Of a stretch of DNA of 13,262 bases, positions 8,489-13,262 are shown in pieces. Origin of the DNA: Gammaproteobacteria bacterium. GTDB lineage: Bacteria > Pseudomonadota > Gammaproteobacteria > GRL18. The notes under the pieces were generated by a model, which saw only the letters and a list, made by a program, of their open reading frames with translations, was not told where the DNA came from and did no database searches. Within the stretch, counting starts at the first letter, position 1. The number at the start of each line of letters is the position of its first letter. The stretch is from positions 1 through 13,262 of the forward strand of contig DAOVUK010000036.1 in the NCBI GenBank assembly GCA_030632625.1, given 5' to 3'. The position numbers and the translations under genes are program-made.

Positions 8489-9341
8489 TATTTTTGATTT
8501 TGACAAGCCGGATCTTTATGCAGTGATGGGCAATCCCATCAACCACAGCAAGTCACCGCAGATCCACACGGCCTTTGCTCTGGAAACTGGTGAAAAGATT
8601 GAATATACAGCAATCCATGTTGATGTCGGTGGTTTTGCACAGGCCGTCAGTCATTTTCAGGGGCATGGCGGTAAAGGTCTTAATGTCACTGTTCCATTTA
8701 AGCTGGATGCCTGGAAACTGGCCGATTCACTGACAGAACGAGCCAAAAGAGCAGGTGCAGTCAATACTTTAATTCTCAATAAAGAGGGTGAGATTAAAGG
8801 TGATAATACTGATGGTGTCGGGCTGGTTAATGATATAGTCGATCATCTTGGCTGGGCTATCGCACAACAGAGAGTTCTGATTTTGGGGGCTGGTGGTGCA
8901 TCAAGAGGCGTTATAGGGCCTATTTTAGATAAAAAACCTGAAACACTCTATATTGCTAACCGCACCGCATCCAAAGCAACTGAACTGGTTCGACTCTTTA
9001 CTGATATGAAAGATGAAGAAACACAAAATATTGCAGCAGGTGGTTATGATTCCTTAGTTGATAAACAGTTTGATCTGATCATTAATGCCACAGCAGCCAG
9101 TTTACACGGTGAAGTCCCTCCCCTGCCGGATGATATTCTGGCTCCTGAGGGGTGCTGTTATGATATGATGTATGCGGCTCAGGCAACGACTTTTATGCAG
9201 TGGGCTGCACAGCATGGTGCGGCACAGATCAGTGATGGTCTGGGAATGCTGGTTGGACAAGCGGCAGAATCCTTTTATGTCTGGCGAGGCGTTAGACCCT
9301 CTATGATGCCGGTTATACAAAACCTCAAAAAATCAATGTAA
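8481..9341 (+). CDS. aroE: Shikimate 5-dehydrogenase
   Basis: It reduces 3-dehydroshikimate to shikimate with NADPH, the fourth step toward chorismate and the aromatic amino acids. The 286 residues match the AroE length. The substrate domain has the serine motif GNPINHSKSPQIH (17-29), catalytic K74 in GLNVTVPFK and D111 in DNTDGVGL. The nucleotide domain has GAGGASRG (136-143) and the NADP-selective NRT (160-162), and SDGLGMLVGQAAESF near the end is typical. GAGAGG at 8467-8472 gives a ribosome-binding site inside the preceding gene, whose stop codon it overlaps. It is probably the last gene of the trhP-hemB cluster; no classic terminator follows. Confidence 0.97.
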   Translation: MADIFDFDKPDLYAVMGNPINHSKSPQIHTAFALETGEKIEYTAIHVDVGGFAQAVSHFQGHGGKGLNVTVPFKLDAWKLADSLTERAKRAGAVNTLILNKEGEIKGDNTDGVGLVNDIVDHLGWAIAQQRVLILGAGGASRGVIGPILDKKPETLYIANRTASKATELVRLFTDMKDEETQNIAAGGYDSLVDKQFDLIINATAASLHGEVPPLPDDILAPEGCCYDMMYAAQATTFMQWAAQHGAAQISDGLGMLVGQAAESFYVWRGVRPSMMPVIQNLKKSM

Positions 9342-9396
9342 AGATATTCTCTCATCTGCTGCTCAAAATTCTGTCTCTCCCCCCTTTGTAAAATGA

Positions 9397-9424
9397 GTAG
9401 AGACGTTGTATGCAACGTCTCTAC
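9397..9424. repeat. Perfect 12-bp-stem palindrome between aroE and the HD-GYP gene
   Basis: The arms GTAGAGACGTTG (9397-9408) and CAACGTCTCTAC (9413-9424) are perfect complements around TATG. No T-run follows closely, so it is not a standard terminator. From memory it closely resembles a palindromic repeat that is abundant between genes of filamentous cyanobacteria, where the centre is CATG. That resemblance has not been checked here. Confidence 0.8.
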
Positions 9425-9486
9425 GCCGTTAAATAGAATTTAGTCCTATATCCCACTTTTTTTAAAACACAGCTATACTAAACAGC

Positions 9487-10800
9487 ATGTCGACAAGAAA
9501 AATTTCAATATCCCAGTTACGAAAAGGAATGTATATCCACGAGCTTGATATCTCATGGATGAAAAGTCCTTTTTTACGTCATCGACGCAAAATCAGTGCA
9601 GAAAATGACATTGCTTTATTAAAAAAAGCCGGTGTTAAGCAATTGTATATTGATTTATCCCGTGGAGATGATATTCAGGAGGGTGTTCAGGAGAGTGTTC
9701 AGGAGAGTGTTCAGGAGAGTACCCCATCGGCCCAAACTGCCGCTCCTTCTGACACCTCTCCCCTTAAAGAAGCCTGTGAACGTTCTGATTCGACTTCCTG
9801 TGTAAAAGAGCAAACTCATTTTACAGTTAAGAAAACAGTAGAAAAAGCAGCACTTAATGAAGAGCTGAAAGTGGCTAAAGTGTTACAGGGGAAAATTAGC
9901 AAACTGGTGAATGAGCTGGGCTCTCTGATTAAAGAGGGTCGGCCTATCTCTGCTCAAAGTATTACTCCGGTGATCAATGAGGCTCTGGAAAGTATTAGCC
10001 GTAATGATCAGGCATTATTAACCATGCTGCACTTGCAGCGCCAGGACTTAAAACTGGGTGATCATGCTTTTGGAGTGTTTGCCGTGATATTACCCCTGGC
10101 ACTGAAACTGGACTGCAGTGAAGAAGAAGTGAATGAGCTGGGCATGGCGGCTTTACTGCATGACATGGGCTGGTCACGTTTGCCCATGCATCTTTTTGCT
10201 AAAAAAAAGGCCTATACCGGTGCCGAAATGCAATTAATTCGGCAGCATCCGCTTATTGTTGAAAGTGTGCTGAATAAGTGCAGCGATTTTCCTGAAAGGG
10301 TCAAAATTCTGGTCAGGCAGCATCATGAGCGGAGCGACGGTAGAGGTTTTCCCCAGCGGTTAAAAAAGGAGAGTATTCATAAGCTGACTGAAATATTACA
10401 GGTTGCTGATGTCTATGATGAATACATACATGGCCTGGGTGATCATCCAGGAATGCTGCCGGCCAATGCCCTGAAAAAGATATACCAGGCTGCCAGAAAT
10501 GGTCTGTATAGTGAAACCGTGGTCGGTAAAATGATACATGTAATGGGAATTTTTCCTCTGACCAGTGCCGTTGAACTCAGTAATGGTGAAAAAGCGCTGG
10601 TGGTTGAAATAGATAAACAAAAGCCGCTGCTGCCCAAAGTGAAAATTATTTATGAAGCAGATGGGCAGGCATGCAAAATAGAAAAAATAATTGATCTGGT
10701 GGATCAGCATGATGCTGAAAATATCAGGGTAGTTAAAGTGATAGATCCACTTAATGAGCAAGCTGATCCATTGGGATTATTGCGTGTCGTTGCAGTTTAG
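9487..10800 (+). CDS. DUF3391/HD-GYP domain protein, probable cyclic di-GMP phosphodiesterase
   Basis: HD-GYP proteins hydrolyse cyclic di-GMP and so affect motility and biofilm choices. The 437 residues begin with a DUF3391-like domain (SQLRKGMYIHELDISWMKSPFLRHRR, about 9-34, through 56). A low-complexity linker (62-125) follows with four tandem tetrapeptides. The HD-GYP core has H193, HD at 225-226, H254, HHE at 279-281, DGRGFP (284-289) and D308 in VADVYDEY. Metal ligands are kept, but two signature positions differ: HDMGW instead of HDxGK, and GFP instead of GYP. Activity is likely but not certain. There is no Shine-Dalgarno; TATACT at 9474-9479 is a possible -10, which would make a very short leader. 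The start is supported by the DUF3391 N-terminus. A kinase gene follows 76 bases downstream. Confidence 0.88.
   Translation: MSTRKISISQLRKGMYIHELDISWMKSPFLRHRRKISAENDIALLKKAGVKQLYIDLSRGDDIQEGVQESVQESVQESTPSAQTAAPSDTSPLKEACERSDSTSCVKEQTHFTVKKTVEKAALNEELKVAKVLQGKISKLVNELGSLIKEGRPISAQSITPVINEALESISRNDQALLTMLHLQRQDLKLGDHAFGVFAVILPLALKLDCSEEEVNELGMAALLHDMGWSRLPMHLFAKKKAYTGAEMQLIRQHPLIVESVLNKCSDFPERVKILVRQHHERSDGRGFPQRLKKESIHKLTEILQVADVYDEYIHGLGDHPGMLPANALKKIYQAARNGLYSETVVGKMIHVMGIFPLTSAVELSNGEKALVVEIDKQKPLLPKVKIIYEADGQACKIEKIIDLVDQHDAENIRVVKVIDPLNEQADPLGLLRVVAV
9673..9720 (+). repeat. Four 12-bp tandem repeats inside the HD-GYP gene
   Basis: The units start at 9673, 9685, 9697 and 9709; the last three are identical (GTTCAGGAGAGT) and the first differs at two bases. 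They encode IQEG-VQES-VQES-VQES in the linker between DUF3391 and the HD-GYP core. Copy number could change by slippage without breaking the frame. Confidence 0.95.
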
Positions 10801-10803
10801 ATT

Positions 10804-10836
10804 TTTATTTCAGCTCTTTATTTCAGCTCTTTATTT
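10804..10836. repeat. 13-bp tandem repeat after the HD-GYP gene
   Basis: TTTATTTCAGCTC occurs twice in tandem (10804-10816, 10817-10829) with a 7-base third partial copy. It lies in the 76-base spacer before the kinase gene. No terminator hairpin is present there, which fits cotranscription. Confidence 0.85.
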
Positions 10837-10876
10837 TAAATAGGTTATGAATCATTATGAGTAATTCTGGATAAAA

Positions 10877-13262
10877 ATGGCCAATCATCTCATATCAAAC
10901 ACAAGCGCAATCAGACTTTATCAGCACCTGTCAGATGGTGTCATACATATTGATGCACAAAACCATATCATCGCCATTAATCCTGCTGCAGAAAAAATGC
11001 TGAAATGGTCACAGGCTGATATTATAGGGCGTAATGCCCATGAAACAATTTGTGCCATCGATGGACGTTATCAGCATAATAATGAAAACTGCTTCCTTAA
11101 TCATATCGTTGTGCATAATGAAGAACAGGCACTGGTTTCAGATAAGATAACAGAATTGGTCTGGGTTGATAAACAAGGTTCCTACCTGCAAATTGATGCC
11201 AAACTACTTCCTCCGGATTCTGAAAGTTCTGCTTCAGAAGGAAGCAATACAGACAATGATGTTATTATTTTATTTCGAGATTGTTCAGAATCAGGATATA
11301 GTGAGAGTGAAATAAAACGTTTATCTCTCTTCCCTGAGTTAGCTCCGGCACCCATTTTACAATTAGATGAAGCTGCTATGATCCATTATGCCAATCCGGC
11401 AATGACAGAGCTTATGGTTGAACATGGCTTTAATGAGATGGGAAGAGCAGAAATTCTTCCTGATGATATAGAACATTTACTGCAGCGATGTATTAATAAT
11501 AACGAAACCATTGAAGGCATTGAAAATGAGACAGATGGTAAATGGTATTTATGGAATTTTCACCCGATCGAACATCATGACCTGAACCTGGTTCAGGTCT
11601 ATGGTATAGAAATTACAGCACAGAAAAAATATGAGCAAAACCTTAGACAGTTAAAAGAACTTGCTGAAGCAAATAATGAACAGAAAAGTAATTTTGTTGC
11701 TAATATGAGTCATGAATTAAGAACACCAATGAACGGTGTGATTGGTTTGAGCGGTTTATTATTAGATACCCAATTAAATAATGAACAGACTGATTTTGTG
11801 CATAAAATTCAATCATCTGCCAGTTCTTTATTGCATATTATCAATGATATCCTGGATATATCAAAAATTGAATCGGGTAAACTGGATATTGATCCAGTGC
11901 AATTTAATTTTCATCAATTGATTATTGAAGCAATTGATATTATTGCTTTCAAGGCAAAAGAAAAACACATCGAACTGGAATACCGTATTGATTCTGCTAT
12001 GCCGGAATACATTATTGGCGATGTGATTCGTATCAGACAGATTTTAATTAATTTCCTCAGCAATGCCGTTAAATTTACAGCAAAAGGCTATGTGCTGATA
12101 GATGTGATCTGCCATGAGCTTCCCAGTCAGTCGGTCGAGTTCAGCATAAGAGTGGAAGATAGCGGAATTGGTATCAACCGTGATAAAATCGAGTATGTTT
12201 TTGGTAAGTTTAATCAGGCGGACATATCAACTACCCGCAAATTTGGCGGGACAGGTCTTGGCCTTTCTATCAGCAAAGAACTAACTGAATTAATGGGTGG
12301 TGAAATTGGTCTGGAAAGTGAACTAGACCAGGGTTCAGTTTTCTGGTCAAAATTTAATTGTCCAATTGGCAGTCATCAGGCAAAGATTGAAAAAATTAAT
12401 CAGCAACTGCCGGAAGATTTAACTCTGCTGCTCATAGGCGGTTTACCAATAGGAATAAAAATACTCACTGGGCTAGTTAAAACATGGCAGGTAAAAACTA
12501 AGCACTTTGAACAGGCTTATCAGGCAAAAGATTTTATTACAGAACACAATGGACTATTAACAAAAGGAGTGAAACAAGCAGTAAAATCATTAATCGTTGT
12601 ATTTTTCAGCAATGTCAGTGACCATGATATTAAATTATTATTAGACTCTGCCAGCCTCAAACTGCAGGTAAATTTTAAAGCAATAGTGATTAATGATGAA
12701 AGTGAATCCAATCTTGAACAAAGGTACCGAAAACACGGCCTGAATGGCTTTATCAAAAAGCCATTTACTCCAGGATTATTTAAACAGTTTATTTATGACG
12801 TATCAGGATCAGATTCTTTTGTGGTTGGATGTGGTCGACCACCCAGTGAAGATATAACACAGGACGATAGCCTGCATTTGCATGTTTTGCTGGCTGAAGA
12901 TAATTTAGTCAACCAGATGGTGGCTAAAACACTATTGAAAAAAGCTGGATGTGAAGTTGATGTTGTTGAAAATGGTCAATTGGCTGTCGATGCCTGGCGA
13001 CAGGGATCATATGATGCCATTTTTATGGATTGCCAGATGCCTGTGATGGATGGTTACCAGGCAACTAAAAATATACGTGAGCAGGAACTCTTAAGTCAGG
13101 AAAAATCGGATAAAAAGCTTACTCAACAAAAACAGCAGCATATACCAATTATTGCTTTAACAGCTAATGCTATGGATGGGGAACAGGAAAATTGTTATGC
13201 GGCCGGAATGGATAAATTTTTGACCAAGCCCATTAATATCGCACATCTGAATCAGATCCTGC
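10877..13262 (+). CDS. Hybrid sensor histidine kinase, PAS-PAS-HisKA-HATPase-REC-REC (3' end outside window)
   Basis: The frame is open for 795 codons to the right edge, so the C-terminus is missing. No membrane helix is evident, so it is probably cytoplasmic. PAS1 spans about 12-140 and PAS2 about 150-255. A short coiled coil (about 253-275) leads to H279 in [15 protein letters not shown]. The ATPase domain has N396 ([11 protein letters not shown]), D428 (VEDSGIGI) and [10 protein letters not shown] (from about 457). Residues 515-642 look like a receiver that has lost its acidic pocket and phospho-acceptor but keeps FIKKPF. Residues 670-795 are an intact receiver with E674/D675, D718 ([10 protein letters not shown]) and K784. 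An Hpt domain could follow beyond the window. ATG 10877 is the only start after an in-frame stop at 10862; its ribosome-binding site is weak. It is likely cotranscribed with the HD-GYP gene. Confidence 0.93.
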   Translation, partial: MANHLISNTSAIRLYQHLSDGVIHIDAQNHIIAINPAAEKMLKWSQADIIGRNAHETICAIDGRYQHNNENCFLNHIVVHNEEQALVSDKITELVWVDKQGSYLQIDAKLLPPDSESSASEGSNTDNDVIILFRDCSESGYSESEIKRLSLFPELAPAPILQLDEAAMIHYANPAMTELMVEHGFNEMGRAEILPDDIEHLLQRCINNNETIEGIENETDGKWYLWNFHPIEHHDLNLVQVYGIEITAQKKYEQNLRQLKELAEANNEQKSNFVANMSHELRTPMNGVIGLSGLLLDTQLNNEQTDFVHKIQSSASSLLHIINDILDISKIESGKLDIDPVQFNFHQLIIEAIDIIAFKAKEKHIELEYRIDSAMPEYIIGDVIRIRQILINFLSNAVKFTAKGYVLIDVICHELPSQSVEFSIRVEDSGIGINRDKIEYVFGKFNQADISTTRKFGGTGLGLSISKELTELMGGEIGLESELDQGSVFWSKFNCPIGSHQAKIEKINQQLPEDLTLLLIGGLPIGIKILTGLVKTWQVKTKHFEQAYQAKDFITEHNGLLTKGVKQAVKSLIVVFFSNVSDHDIKLLLDSASLKLQVNFKAIVINDESESNLEQRYRKHGLNGFIKKPFTPGLFKQFIYDVSGSDSFVVGCGRPPSEDITQDDSLHLHVLLAEDNLVNQMVAKTLLKKAGCEVDVVENGQLAVDAWRQGSYDAIFMDCQMPVMDGYQATKNIREQELLSQEKSDKKLTQQKQQHIPIIALTANAMDGEQENCYAAGMDKFLTKPINIAHLNQIL

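Noticed and set aside
9397..9424. Palindrome as the aroE terminator
   Set aside because: No T-tract follows directly and it lies 55 bases past the stop; a repeat explains it better, although it could still affect RNA ends.
9673..9720. Short repeats as a CRISPR array
   Set aside because: The 12-bp units are contiguous, have no spacers and are read in frame as protein.
10396..10761. 121-residue minus-strand open frame inside the HD-GYP gene
   Set aside because: It is antisense to the HD-GYP coding sequence; its hydrophobic look reflects the complement of charged codons.
10857..10874. Five-codon frame (MSNSG) just before the hybrid kinase
   Set aside because: It is too short and lacks a ribosome-binding site.
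12520..12756. 78-residue minus-strand open frame inside the hybrid kinase
   Set aside because: The + strand frame is open and domain-rich from 10877 to the window edge, so this is a shadow frame.

Overview
The window looks like chromosomal DNA of a gammaproteobacterium of low-to-middle GC (by eye). I infer this from glutamine synthetase with its adenylylation tyrosine, a linked glnL-glnG (ntrB-ntrC) pair, a YegQ/TrhP-type U32 protein, an aspartate-type (magnesium-dependent) HemB, and a DUF3391-type HD-GYP protein. The genus cannot be told from the sequence alone. All genes are on the + strand except one mlaC-like gene. Nothing looks like phage, plasmid, insertion sequence or CRISPR.

Region 1 (1-4721) is a nitrogen-regulation block. 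A 157-bp imperfect inverted repeat (56-212) lies in the long upstream region. After it come two TGCAC-N7-GTGCG NtrC boxes and then glnA, which ends at a strong terminator. A third NtrC box touches that terminator's T-tract and lies about 139 bp upstream of the predicted start point of a GG-N10-GC sigma-54 promoter for glnL-glnG. The apparent design is that glnA comes from a sigma-70-type promoter overlapped by NtrC boxes, while glnLG is an autoactivated sigma-54 unit. A UUCG-loop hairpin ends glnG.

Region 2 (4722-5678) holds a lone mlaC-like periplasmic lipid-binding gene, convergent with glnG and divergent from the next cluster.

Region 3 (5679-9341) is a probable housekeeping operon: trhP/yegQ (tRNA U34 hydroxylation), hemB (tetrapyrrole synthesis), an unrecognised 93-residue two-helix membrane protein, and aroE (shikimate pathway). 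The small gene overlaps aroE by 8 bp. TrhP needs prephenate, a product downstream of the shikimate pathway, so trhP and aroE may be metabolically linked.

Region 4 (9342-13262) starts with a perfect 12-bp-stem palindrome (9397-9424), followed by a DUF3391/HD-GYP protein likely to act on cyclic di-GMP. After it comes a hybrid sensor kinase (PAS-PAS-HisKA-HATPase-degenerate receiver-receiver) that runs off the right edge. The two probably form one signalling unit. I found no wholly new system. The most unusual points are the nitrogen promoter layout, the pseudo-receiver in the kinase, the two palindromic repeats and the unknown small membrane gene.
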